DNA of 64,000 nucleotides. It comes from Duganella rivi. GTDB taxonomy: Bacteria > Pseudomonadota > Gammaproteobacteria > Burkholderiales > Burkholderiaceae_D. Under the pieces are notes generated by a model, which saw nothing but the letters and a program-made list of their open reading frames with translations, had not been told where the DNA came from and searched no databases. Positions 44,296-52,689 of the stretch are shown piece after piece; position 1 is the first letter of the stretch; the number at the start of each line of letters is the position of its first letter. The stretch spans positions 558,001-622,000 of the forward strand of contig NZ_WWCK01000001.1 of the NCBI RefSeq assembly GCF_009857435.1, given 5' to 3'. The translations under genes and the position numbers were made by a program.

Positions 44296-45021
44296 ATGCC
44301 CCGCTGTTGGCCCGCCTTGCTGGTCATTGCCCTCGCCTTTTCGGCGCCCGCAGCGGCGCAGGGCCCGGACACGCTAATCTTCGGCACCACCCACGAACGC
44401 GGCTCCTTCGCTTACGGCTATATCGACGAATACCTGCAGGCGCTATGCGCCGAAATCCGCCAGCGCTGCCAGTTGCAAAGCCTGCCGGGCCGGCGCGGCG
44501 CCGCCATGCTGGCCGATGGCAGCATCGTCGGCGAATTGGGACGGGTGCGCGAGTACAGCGAGCAGCACCCGGAATACAAGCGCATCGACGAACCCTTCAT
44601 CAGCTTGCGCACTTATATGTTCACACGCGCCAGCCGGCCAGAAATCAATAGCTGGGACGAAGTGGCGAACAAGGTGCGCACCGTCAGCTACCAGCGCGGC
44701 GTTTACTTTTACCAGAAACGATTGGAGGCGCTGCGCCCGCAGGTGCAGCCGCACGACGTGCAGACTGTGACGGCCTGCTTGCAGATGGTGCTCAATGGCC
44801 GCGATCAGGCCTGCTTGTTCGATGACGGCAGCCTGGGGGAGGATGGCAAGGCGCTGTTGCCGCAAGGCCGGCTTGGCCGGCCGCTCGACGTCCTCAATCT
44901 CTACCTCTATCTAGGCAAGGATCATGCGGTACTGGCGCCGTCCATCAACGAGGCGGCCAAGCGCCTCCATGCTCAGGGCTTGAAGACGCGGCTGCACCGC
45001 AAGTACATTATTTCGCCTTGA
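44296..45021 (+). CDS. Periplasmic solute-binding (family 3-like) protein
   Basis: This encodes 241 residues from ATG 44296 behind CGGAGA. A signal peptide (CWPALLVIALAFSAPAAAQ) is followed by a two-lobed family 3 binding fold, with TLIFGTTHERGSFAYGYIDEYL near 28 and RTVSYQRGVYFYQKRLEAL near 130. No transporter permease or ATPase gene is nearby, so it may be a stand-alone binding or sensory protein. Such orphan proteins are common in Oxalobacteraceae-type genomes. The ligand is unknown. Its end overlaps the convergent thioesterase gene by 14 bp. Confidence 0.8.
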   Translation: MPRCWPALLVIALAFSAPAAAQGPDTLIFGTTHERGSFAYGYIDEYLQALCAEIRQRCQLQSLPGRRGAAMLADGSIVGELGRVREYSEQHPEYKRIDEPFISLRTYMFTRASRPEINSWDEVANKVRTVSYQRGVYFYQKRLEALRPQVQPHDVQTVTACLQMVLNGRDQACLFDDGSLGEDGKALLPQGRLGRPLDVLNLYLYLGKDHAVLAPSINEAAKRLHAQGLKTRLHRKYIISP

Positions 45022-45457
45022 CGCTGGATGGCAGTTCCTGGAAGTCGTCCGATTTTTCCAGCGCCTGCCAGGTCGCCATCAGCGCCGGCGGCGGTGCAAT
45101 CAGCTTGCGGGCGCCGAGATCCAGCCAGCCGCCGGTGCTGTTCACGCGCGCGGCCAGCTTGCCGTCCGGGCGAATGATGTCCGAACGCAGAATCCAGCGG
45201 CTGCCGTCTTCCGCCAGGCCGGCAAGGCCCAGCGTCACGGTGATTTCTTCCAGCAGCAGCACTTCCTTGAAATAGGAAATCTCGTCCTTCATCACCACCG
45301 GGCCGATATTGAGGCGCATGAATTCACTCATCGGGAAGCCATGCTCCGACAGGAACAGCATGCGCACGTCGCCGGATTTATCGAGGAAGGCCGTATTGCG
45401 CATATGGCTGTTGAAGTCCATGTCGCCCCAACCTGCCATCAGCTTTTTAGAAAACAT
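45008..45457 (-). CDS. Acyl-CoA thioesterase (4HBT/YbgC-like hotdog fold)
   Basis: This encodes 149 residues from ATG 45457 with CGGAG upstream. The motif GWGDMDFNSHMRNTAFLD near 13 is the hotdog thioesterase active-site segment, with the catalytic Asp of the 4-hydroxybenzoyl-CoA thioesterase type. RPDGKLAARVNSTGGWLDL near 105 forms the core strands. It lies one base after the M20 deacylase stop and so belongs to the puuD transcript. A thioesterase in a purine operon is unexpected and its role there is not clear. Confidence 0.87.
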   Translation of the reverse strand: MFSKKLMAGWGDMDFNSHMRNTAFLDKSGDVRMLFLSEHGFPMSEFMRLNIGPVVMKDEISYFKEVLLLEEITVTLGLAGLAEDGSRWILRSDIIRPDGKLAARVNSTGGWLDLGARKLIAPPPALMATWQALEKSDDFQELPSSVKAK

Positions 45458-45458
45458 C

Positions 45459-46691
45459 TTACGCTCCGAGGAAATCAAATAAGGTGCATGCTACCACCTT
45501 GGTCGCTTTCCGCAGGTCTTCGAGGTTGAGACGTTCGTCGGCTTTCTTGGCGTTGGATTCGGGCACGGTGCGCGGGCCAGCCCCGTACAGCACCGCCGGA
45601 ATGCCGTGTTCACCGTACAGGCGCGCATCCGCGTACAGCGGCGTGCCTTGCGCCGGGATTTTCTCGCCGATGAAGGTTTGCGCGTTCTGCTGAATGCTGT
45701 CCACCAGTTTTTCCGTACCCGGACGTTCGCGCAGCGCGTGCGACAGCAGCAGGCGCTTGATCTCCAGCGTGATGCCGGGCACGCCCTGCACCGCGTTTTC
45801 GATCAGCGAACGCACTTGCGCTTCCACTTGCACCGGATCTTCTTCGGGGATCATGCGGCGATCCATCTTCAGCGTGACTTTACCCGGCACCACGTTGGTG
45901 TTGGTGCCGCCGTCGATGCGGCCTACCAGCATGGTCGGCGAGTCGATGCCGGCGATCTTCGATTTGATCTTCTTCAGTTCCGGCAGTTGGCCGTAGATGG
46001 CGTTGAGAATACGGGTGGCCGCTTGCAGCGCATCGTGGCCCGTCTCCGGCATGGCGCCGTGGCCGGACTTGCCATGCACCGTAATCTCCAGTTGCAGGCA
46101 GGCGTTGTGCGCGGTGACGATGTTGTAGCTGAAGCCTGCGGCGATCACGTAATCAGGCTTGGTCAGCTTTTGCTCCAGCAGCCAGCCCGGCCCGAGCAGG
46201 CCGCCGAATTCTTCGTCGTAGGTGAAGTGCAGTTCCAGCCCGCCCTTCAGCGGCACGCCAAGCGCCTCCAGCGCGCGCACCGCAAAGATGTAGGTAGCGA
46301 AGTCGCACTTCGATACGGCGGCAGCGCGGCCGTAGATAAAGCCGTTATCGACCACGCCGCCGTATGGCGGATAAGTCCAATTGTCGCCCGGCGGCACTAC
46401 GTCGCCATGCGCGTTCAGCGCCACGGTCGGCCCGCCCGCCGCATAAGGACGGCGCACGATCAGGTTGGTGATGCTCTCCATGCCGTAATCGCGCACGGTT
46501 TGCTCCGGCACCGCGTGCTTCTCGGCAGTCCAGCCGTAGGCCGACACCAGATCGGCCACCACGTCGGCGTGCGGCGCATTGTTACCCGGCGGCGTATCGG
46601 TTGGTACGCGCAGCAGTTGCTGCAGCACGCCGACTTCCTCGTCAAAGTGATCGTCGATCCATTGCGCCAGTTGTACTTTTACAGTGCTCAT
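45459..46691 (-). CDS. M20-family zinc deacylase (ArgE/DapE type)
   Basis: This 410-residue protein shows the M20 metal-binding core: LNAHGDVVPPGDNW near 92, TYDEEFGGLLGP near 155 and the later SGHGAMPETGHDALQAA dimerisation-domain motif. M20 enzymes release an acyl or carbamoyl group from amino acid-type substrates. The gene is 10 bp downstream of puuD and one base before the thioesterase. In this purine setting it could act on a ureide or N-carbamoyl compound, but that is inference and ArgE/DapE-like use on other substrates is possible. Confidence 0.88.
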   Translation of the reverse strand: MSTVKVQLAQWIDDHFDEEVGVLQQLLRVPTDTPPGNNAPHADVVADLVSAYGWTAEKHAVPEQTVRDYGMESITNLIVRRPYAAGGPTVALNAHGDVVPPGDNWTYPPYGGVVDNGFIYGRAAAVSKCDFATYIFAVRALEALGVPLKGGLELHFTYDEEFGGLLGPGWLLEQKLTKPDYVIAAGFSYNIVTAHNACLQLEITVHGKSGHGAMPETGHDALQAATRILNAIYGQLPELKKIKSKIAGIDSPTMLVGRIDGGTNTNVVPGKVTLKMDRRMIPEEDPVQVEAQVRSLIENAVQGVPGITLEIKRLLLSHALRERPGTEKLVDSIQQNAQTFIGEKIPAQGTPLYADARLYGEHGIPAVLYGAGPRTVPESNAKKADERLNLEDLRKATKVVACTLFDFLGA

Positions 46692-46701
46692 ACTCGTTCC
46701 T

Positions 46702-47910
46702 TCATTTAGCGCCGGACTCGTACCACGCAGCGATTTGCGCGCGCTCGGCGTCGGTCATATTGGTCAGGTTAGCCAGCGGCATGGCCTTGGTCTGCACCAC
46801 CTGCTTGTAGATTTTTTCTGCGTTCTGGTGAATTTGTTCGGCGCTGTCGAAAGCGACGCCCAGCGGCGCGGCCGCGAAGCCCGGCTGCGTTGGATGGGCC
46901 GCGTGGCACGACAGGCAGCGCGCATCGATCACCGTTTTCACCTTGGCGAATTCCGCCGCCGGATCGGCAGCTGCCACTACCGGCGCAGGCTTAGGCGGCG
47001 CAATCGCCACCGCCACAGCGGCCAGCAGCGCGACGCCTATCGCCGGATAGCGCCATTCAACACGGCCCTTGTGGCGCAGGTTGAAGAAGTGGCGAATGAC
47101 AACGCCGGCCGCCATGATAAACGCCAGCACCAGCCAGGCGTGATCGTGACGGTAGGTCATCGCGTAGTGGTTGCTGATCATGATGAACAGCACCGGCAGC
47201 GTGAAGTAGTTATTGTGGACGCTGCGCTGCTTGGCCTTCTGGCCGTGCACAGGATCGGGCATGCGGCCGGCCGACATCGCCTCCACCATTTTGCGCTGGC
47301 CCGGAATAATCAGCATCAGCACATTGCCGACCATGATGGTGCCGATCAGCGCACCGATATGAATGTAAGCCGCGCGGCCGCTCAGCACATGCGTCAGTCC
47401 ATAAGCAGCAGCGGTAATCAGCGCGAAGATCACCACGCCGAAGGCTGCATCGTGCTTGCCCAGCGGGGAGCGGCACAGCAAGTCGTACACAGTCCAGCCG
47501 ATGACCAGCGTGCCGATGCCGATGCCCACCGCTTGCAGACTAGTGAGATCCGCCACCGATTTATCGATCATCATCGCTTGCGCGTTGAAGTAGTAAGCGA
47601 TGGTCAGCAGCGCAATCCCGGACAGCCAAGTGGAATAAGCCTCCCACTTAAACCAGTGTAATTCCTTCGGCAGTTCGGCCGGTGCGACCAGGTATTTTTG
47701 CGGGTTGTAGAAACCACCGCCATGCACCGCCCACAGCTCGCCCGACACGCCCTTCTTCGCCAGCTCCGATCCCGGCGCCGGTGGACGGATCGAATTGTCC
47801 AGCCACACAAAGTAGAACGAAGCGCCTATCCACGCGATGCCGGTGATGATATGCAGCCAGCGCACGAGAAGATTGGCCCACTCAAGGCCGTACGGGATCA
47901 GGTATTCCAT
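46702..47910 (-). CDS. puuD: Urate hydroxylase PuuD (membrane urate oxidase with cytochrome c domain)
   Basis: This 402-residue protein begins with WANLLVRWLHIITGIAWIGASFYF and has about eight membrane helices of the urate-oxidase-N family. A C-terminal cytochrome c domain carries CLSCH at 332-336. PuuD oxidises urate to 5-hydroxyisourate and passes electrons to a respiratory cytochrome, so no hydrogen peroxide is made. It heads a three-gene transcript with the M20 deacylase and thioesterase, and is divergent from a LysR gene. Hydroxyisourate hydrolase and allantoinase genes are not seen in the window. Confidence 0.93.
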   Translation of the reverse strand: MEYLIPYGLEWANLLVRWLHIITGIAWIGASFYFVWLDNSIRPPAPGSELAKKGVSGELWAVHGGGFYNPQKYLVAPAELPKELHWFKWEAYSTWLSGIALLTIAYYFNAQAMMIDKSVADLTSLQAVGIGIGTLVIGWTVYDLLCRSPLGKHDAAFGVVIFALITAAAYGLTHVLSGRAAYIHIGALIGTIMVGNVLMLIIPGQRKMVEAMSAGRMPDPVHGQKAKQRSVHNNYFTLPVLFIMISNHYAMTYRHDHAWLVLAFIMAAGVVIRHFFNLRHKGRVEWRYPAIGVALLAAVAVAIAPPKPAPVVAAADPAAEFAKVKTVIDARCLSCHAAHPTQPGFAAAPLGVAFDSAEQIHQNAEKIYKQVVQTKAMPLANLTNMTDAERAQIAAWYESGAK

Positions 47911-47974
47911 GTATTTTTATCGGGTCAAAGATGTGGCTAATTTACAGAAGATAAACGGATTTGATTCCTGCTAC

Positions 47975-48005
47975 ATGAACATTAGAGTATATTAGACATA
48001 TTCAT
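47975..48005. promoter_or_regulatory. Imperfect inverted repeat in the puuD / LysR divergent region
   Basis: ATGAACAT at 47975-47982 and ATATTCAT at 47998-48005 are complementary at seven of eight positions and frame an AT-rich core. It lies 24 bp before the LysR ATG and 65 bp before the puuD start. This is a reasonable position for a LysR-type operator controlling both genes. The assignment is by position and symmetry only. Confidence 0.35.
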
Positions 48006-48028
48006 TCCCGTATAACGTTAGCCTGCTC

Positions 48029-48967
48029 ATGTCCGCTTTGCCGCAACACTTGGACCTTCACCTGATCCGTATTCTCTACCTGCTGCTGGTCGAGAAAAAC
48101 GTCTCCCGCGTCGCCCTCAAGTTGAATCAACCGCAGCCCTCGATCTCGGCATCCTTGCGCAAGCTGCGCGAGCTGACCGGCGATCCGCTATTGGTGCGCG
48201 GCGCGCGCGGCATGGTGCCGACCCAGCACGGCGAGAGCCTGCTTGCACCAGCAAAGCGCATTTTGGACGAAACCGAGAACCTGTTCCTCAAGAAGGCACC
48301 TTTCGTGCCACAGGAAGAAGCGCGCACGTTTCACGTGGCCGCGCCGGATTATCTCGACAGCCAATTCCTGCCGAATCTTGTCGCGCTGCTGCGGCGCGGA
48401 TCGCCCAACAGCCGTGTGAAAATCCATGGTCTGGGGCCCGGCGTGGACTATGTGCGCTTGCTGTCGGACGGCGATATGGATCTGGTCATCGCCAACTGGG
48501 ACGAACCGCCCGAGCACCTGCACATGTCCAAGCTGTTCGAAGATCCCATCATCTGCGTGATGCGCGCCGACTGTCCGTACGCGCTGCGCACCGCCAGCGA
48601 CAAGATGACGCTGGACGATTACCTCACCCTGCCGCACGTGGCGCCAACGCAGATCCTGCCCGGCTACCACGGCGTGATTGACGACTACCTGGAACGCCAA
48701 GGCTTGCAGCGCAACGTGATGGTGGAATCGGCCTACTTCGGCCTGATCCCCAATATGCTGGCGCAGACCGACCTTGTGCTGACCACCGGCAGCCAGTTCG
48801 TGCGCCACTACGAAAAGCTGATGCCGCTGAAGACGTACACCGTGCCGGTGAAATTCCCGGCGATGCGCTTCTACCAGCTGTGGCACGAGCGCGTGCACCA
48901 GGCGCCGGAACACAAGTGGTTGCGCGAGCAAGTGGCCGCAGCGGCCAAGGCGCTGTCGCAAAAGTAA
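48029..48967 (+). CDS. LysR-family transcriptional regulator (putative purine catabolism regulator)
   Basis: This 312-residue regulator has the winged helix NVSRVALKLNQPQPSISASLRKL near 25 and an effector domain beginning RTFHVAAPDYLDSQFLPNL near 97. It is divergent from puuD and 69 bp upstream of the UraD-AllC fusion gene on its own strand. It is therefore the obvious candidate regulator of urate breakdown, with a purine intermediate as effector. That role is inference. Confidence 0.9.
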   Translation: MSALPQHLDLHLIRILYLLLVEKNVSRVALKLNQPQPSISASLRKLRELTGDPLLVRGARGMVPTQHGESLLAPAKRILDETENLFLKKAPFVPQEEARTFHVAAPDYLDSQFLPNLVALLRRGSPNSRVKIHGLGPGVDYVRLLSDGDMDLVIANWDEPPEHLHMSKLFEDPIICVMRADCPYALRTASDKMTLDDYLTLPHVAPTQILPGYHGVIDDYLERQGLQRNVMVESAYFGLIPNMLAQTDLVLTTGSQFVRHYEKLMPLKTYTVPVKFPAMRFYQLWHERVHQAPEHKWLREQVAAAAKALSQK

Positions 48968-49036
48968 GCGCAGTCTTATAAAGCTTAAGCCATACCGCAT
49001 ATATCGCGGCGGCGGTAGCACGTTATGATGTGAGCC

Positions 49037-50791
49037 ATGATGACCACACTCTCCGAACTGAATAGCTGCGACACCGCCACCTTCATCGACCGCCTGCGCG
49101 GCATCTACGAGCACTCGCCGTGGATACCGGAACGCGCCGCTGCCCAGCGTCCGTTCGCCAACGAGACCGCGCTGAAGCTGGCCTTGCAGTCCGTGGTCAG
49201 CGCCGCTTCGCTCGATGAGCAACTGGGCCTGATCCGCGCCCACCCTGAACTGGCAGGCAAAGCGGCCGTCGCCGGCCAGCTCACCGCTGAATCGACCAGC
49301 GAACAAGCCAAGTCCGGCCTGCACCTGTGCAGTGCGGAGGAATTCGCGGTGCTGCACCAGCTGAATGCGGACTACAACGCGAAGTTTGGTTTCCCTTTCA
49401 TCCTCGCGGTGAAAGGCCCGACCGGACAAGGTCTGACGCGCCAAAGCATCATCGCCACCTTTACACGCCGTTTGAAGAATCAGCGCGCCGATGAAATTGC
49501 GGAGTGCCTGCGCCAGATTAAACGCATCGCCGAGATTCGTCTCAACGATCTGCTGTCGGTGCAGCTAGAGTTCGGCCCGGCCATCATGCAGTGGAGCGAG
49601 GAACTGGCCGCGTGGAGCGACGATGCCGAAGGCTCCCTCACCTGCGCCTACATGACGCCCGCTCACCGCCAAACCGCAGCACAGATATTGGAGTGGATGC
49701 GCGCAGCAGGCATGGACGCGCATATCGACGCAGTCGGCAACGTGGCTGGCGTCTATCGCTCCGACGCGCCAAACGCAAAGACGCTGATGACCGGTTCGCA
49801 CTACGACACTGTGCGCAACGGTGGCAAGTATGACGGGCGTCTCGGCATCCTGCTGCCGATTGCGCTGGTGCGCCACCTGCATCGGCGCGGCGAGAAGCTG
49901 CCGTTTAATTTCGAGATCGTCGCCTTCGCGGAAGAAGAAGGCGTGCGTTTCAAGAGCACTTTCCTCGGCAGCACCGCCATCACCGGCCGCTTTGACTTGT
50001 CGCTGCTGGATCAAACCGACGCCGATGGCGTCAGCATGCGCGACGCCTTGCTGGCCGCCGGCCATGACGTGGCGCGCATTCCTGCCATCGCCCGCAATCC
50101 GGCTGACCTGCTGGGCTTCGTGGAAGTCCATATCGAACAAGGCCCGGTGCTGCTGGAGCGCGACCTCGCCTTGGGCGTGGTCACGGCGATTGCCGGCAGT
50201 TCGCGCTATCTGGTTGACTTGACAGGCCTTGCCAGCCACGCCGGCACCACGCCGATGACCATGCGTAAAGACGCTGCCGCCGCTGCCGCAGAAATCGTGC
50301 TGCTGGTCGAACAGCGCTGCGCGCAAGCTGAATCGCTGGTCGGCACCGTCGGCCAGTTGCAAGTACCGGGCGGTTCGGTCAACGTGATTCCGGGCGCATG
50401 CAAACTGTCGCTCGACATTCGCGCGGCCGATGATGCGGTGCGCCTCGCCGCAGTGAAGGAGGTATTGGAAGGCATCGCCGCCATCTGCGCGCGCCGCCAG
50501 GTTGAATACAGCGTGCAGCAAATCGTCGACGCCAAAGCCGCGCCATGCGCGCCGCGCCTGATGCAGCAGTTTGGCGATGCGATTGAACGCGCAGGCCTGC
50601 CGCGTTTCGATCTGCTCTCCGGCGCCGGTCACGATGCGATGGCCATGGCCGCCGTCACCGACGTCGCCATGCTGTTCACGCGCTGCGGCAACGGCGGCAT
50701 CAGCCACAATCCGCTCGAGACCATGACCGCCGACGACGCCGACATCGCCGCCCGCGTGCTGCTGGACTTCCTGCGTTCTTATCAAGCCTGA
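49037..50791 (+). CDS. Fused OHCU decarboxylase and allantoate amidohydrolase (UraD-AllC)
   Basis: This 584-residue protein joins two enzymes. Residues 1 to about 165 are a UraD-type decarboxylase (catalytic His69 in LIRAHPELAGKAA; SAEEFAVLHQLNADYNAKFGFPF near 118). Residues from about 175 are an M20/AllC-type amidohydrolase with metal ligands in TGSHYDTVRNGGKYDG, AEEEGVRF and HIEQGP. UraD converts OHCU to S-allantoin, and AllC releases ammonia and carbon dioxide from allantoate. The steps are not consecutive, because allantoinase acts between them. A sequencing error is unlikely since the reading frame is continuous. It overlaps the convergent AraC gene by 10 bp. Confidence 0.92.
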   Translation: MMTTLSELNSCDTATFIDRLRGIYEHSPWIPERAAAQRPFANETALKLALQSVVSAASLDEQLGLIRAHPELAGKAAVAGQLTAESTSEQAKSGLHLCSAEEFAVLHQLNADYNAKFGFPFILAVKGPTGQGLTRQSIIATFTRRLKNQRADEIAECLRQIKRIAEIRLNDLLSVQLEFGPAIMQWSEELAAWSDDAEGSLTCAYMTPAHRQTAAQILEWMRAAGMDAHIDAVGNVAGVYRSDAPNAKTLMTGSHYDTVRNGGKYDGRLGILLPIALVRHLHRRGEKLPFNFEIVAFAEEEGVRFKSTFLGSTAITGRFDLSLLDQTDADGVSMRDALLAAGHDVARIPAIARNPADLLGFVEVHIEQGPVLLERDLALGVVTAIAGSSRYLVDLTGLASHAGTTPMTMRKDAAAAAAEIVLLVEQRCAQAESLVGTVGQLQVPGGSVNVIPGACKLSLDIRAADDAVRLAAVKEVLEGIAAICARRQVEYSVQQIVDAKAAPCAPRLMQQFGDAIERAGLPRFDLLSGAGHDAMAMAAVTDVAMLFTRCGNGGISHNPLETMTADDADIAARVLLDFLRSYQA

Positions 50792-51696
50792 TCGCGCACG
50801 TACTGGCGCGGTGAGCAGCCCATCACGCGCTTGAAGGCGGTGCTGAAGGCGCTATCCGATTCATAGCCCAGCGATTGCGCAATCGCGGATACCGGCTGGC
50901 TGGTATGCACCAGCCGGTCGCCCGCCAGCAGCATGCGCCAGCGCGTTAAGTACTCCATCGGCGACGCGCCCACGGTTTGTTTGAACTTGAGCGCCAGCGT
51001 GGAGCGCGACATGCCGATATGCTGGGCCAGGCTTTCCAGCGTCCAGCGCTGCGCCGGCTCGCTGTGCAACGCACCGATGGCGTTGCCGATTTGCGGATCG
51101 GCCAGCGCATACAGCCAGCCTACACCGTCATTCTCTTCCTGCGCCAGCACCAGCCGCAAAGCCTGCACCAGCATCATGTGCGCCATGTGCTGCGCTACCA
51201 GCTCGCAACCGGGACGCCGTTCGATCAATTCCTGCACCAGTTTTTCCAGCGACCAGCGCAGCGCTTCGCGGTCTGCCTCCTTGTGCACGTGCGAGACGGG
51301 CGGCAGCGCCTCCAGCAAGATGCTGGTGTGCCGGCCATTGAATACGAAATGCCCGCCGACCAAAAAGCATTCCCCGCCTTCGTTGATGAGACCTACGCCG
51401 GTGCCGGCTGCACGCCGTCGGCGCAGCAGTTCCCGCGCATCTTGCGGTGGCAACGACAAGTCGCTGGTGAGACGAAACGGTAGTCCGCGCGGCAGCAAGA
51501 AACAGTCGCCGGCTTTCAGCAGCACCGGTTCAGCCACGCCTTCTACCGCCAGCCAGCACTGGCCGGTGACGATGGCGTAACACTTGATGCCTTCGTGCTG
51601 CGGGAACTGCAGCGACCAGTCGCCGCCCGCGTCAAAGCCGCCGGCCATGTAGCTGCGCGGTTTGAGCAGGGATAGCACATCTGATAAGGGATCCAT
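50782..51696 (-). CDS. AraC-family transcriptional regulator with N-terminal cupin domain
   Basis: This 304-residue protein has an N-terminal cupin_6-like effector domain (SLQFPQHEGIKCYAIVTGQ near 29, LKAGDCFLLPRGLPFRL near 60). The two helix-turn-helices near the C-terminus read RWTLESLAQHIGMSRSTLALKFKQ and QPVSAIAQSLGYESDSAFSTAFKRVMG. This subgroup typically controls a divergent oxidoreductase gene. Here the divergent partner is the SDR protein at 51793, which is its most likely target. Confidence 0.9.
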   Translation of the reverse strand: MDPLSDVLSLLKPRSYMAGGFDAGGDWSLQFPQHEGIKCYAIVTGQCWLAVEGVAEPVLLKAGDCFLLPRGLPFRLTSDLSLPPQDARELLRRRRAAGTGVGLINEGGECFLVGGHFVFNGRHTSILLEALPPVSHVHKEADREALRWSLEKLVQELIERRPGCELVAQHMAHMMLVQALRLVLAQEENDGVGWLYALADPQIGNAIGALHSEPAQRWTLESLAQHIGMSRSTLALKFKQTVGASPMEYLTRWRMLLAGDRLVHTSQPVSAIAQSLGYESDSAFSTAFKRVMGCSPRQYVRDQA

Positions 51697-51792
51697 GATT
51701 TTCGGACGATCGCAAAGAAAATACGGATTCTATAGCATGGATCGTCTGAGCGCCGCGCCCTATCATGCTCCCATCTAAACAAGGAGATGTGT

Positions 51793-52689
51793 ATGCGAGT
51801 ATTCGTAACGGGAGCAACGGGCTTTGTTGGTTCGGCGGTGATTGAGGAATTGTGGGCCGCTGGTCACGAGGTATTGGGACTGGCGCGCACCGATGATGGC
51901 GCGGCGTTATTGGCTAGCCGCGGCGTCGACGTGCATCGCGGCGAGTTGTCGGATGTGGAGAGCATGGCGGCTGGTGCACGCAAATGCGACGGCGTGATTC
52001 ATACCGCCTTCATTCACGACTTTAGGGACTTCAATGCGGCTGGCGAGACGGATCGCCTGGCGATTGAGGCGATGGGCGAGGCACTGGCCGGCACCGGCAA
52101 GCCGTTGATTATTACGTCGGCTAGTGCGCATCTACGGCCCGGTCATATCGGCATTGAGCATGATATGCCGGATCCGCAGGCCAAGGCACGGCATCGGGTA
52201 GCGTCGGAAGAATCAACGCTGGCATTGGCCGCGCGCGGCGTGCGTTCGGCGGTGCTGCGTTTGCCGCCTTCTGTGCATGGTGAGGGCGACTATGGTTTCG
52301 TGCCGCGCTTAATCGGTATTGCGCGCGACAAGGGCGTGGCGGCTTACATTGGCGATGGCGAGAATCGCTGGCCTGCCGTGCATCGTCTTGATGCGGCGCG
52401 CTTGTATCGGCTGGCGTTGGAGCTAGGCGCCCCCGGTGGCCGTTATCACGCGATTGATGATCAGGCGATTCCAACGCGGGAGATTGCGGAGGCCATCGGC
52501 AAGGGTTTGAATCTGCCGGTGGTCAGCATCTCGGCGGAAGAAGCGGCGGAGCACTTCGGTTTTCTCTCGCGCTTCTTCGGCACCGACTGCCCATGTTCCA
52601 GCGCGCTCACGCAGCAGCAGCTGGGATGGAAGCCGCAAGGCTTGGGGCTTATTGAGGATCTGGCGCTACCGCACTACTTCCAAGTTTGA
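51793..52689 (+). CDS. NAD-dependent epimerase/dehydratase family (extended SDR) protein
   Basis: This encodes 298 residues. The second ATG (51793) is preferred because AAGGAG lies six bases before it and abuts the first ATG. The start MRVFVTGATGFVGSAVIEEL is the dinucleotide-binding site. The catalytic Tyr of the classic YxxxK is not evident; HRVASEE occupies that region near 133, so this is an atypical SDR. It is divergent from an AraC gene. The end overlaps the convergent TPR-glycosyltransferase gene by 41 bp. The substrate is unknown. Confidence 0.87.
   Translation: MRVFVTGATGFVGSAVIEELWAAGHEVLGLARTDDGAALLASRGVDVHRGELSDVESMAAGARKCDGVIHTAFIHDFRDFNAAGETDRLAIEAMGEALAGTGKPLIITSASAHLRPGHIGIEHDMPDPQAKARHRVASEESTLALAARGVRSAVLRLPPSVHGEGDYGFVPRLIGIARDKGVAAYIGDGENRWPAVHRLDAARLYRLALELGAPGGRYHAIDDQAIPTREIAEAIGKGLNLPVVSISAEEAAEHFGFLSRFFGTDCPCSSALTQQQLGWKPQGLGLIEDLALPHYFQV

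Noticed and set aside
45459..46691. Naming the M20 deacylase as a specific ureidoglycolate or allantoate enzyme
   Set aside because: The sequence shows only general M20 features; operon position alone does not settle the substrate.
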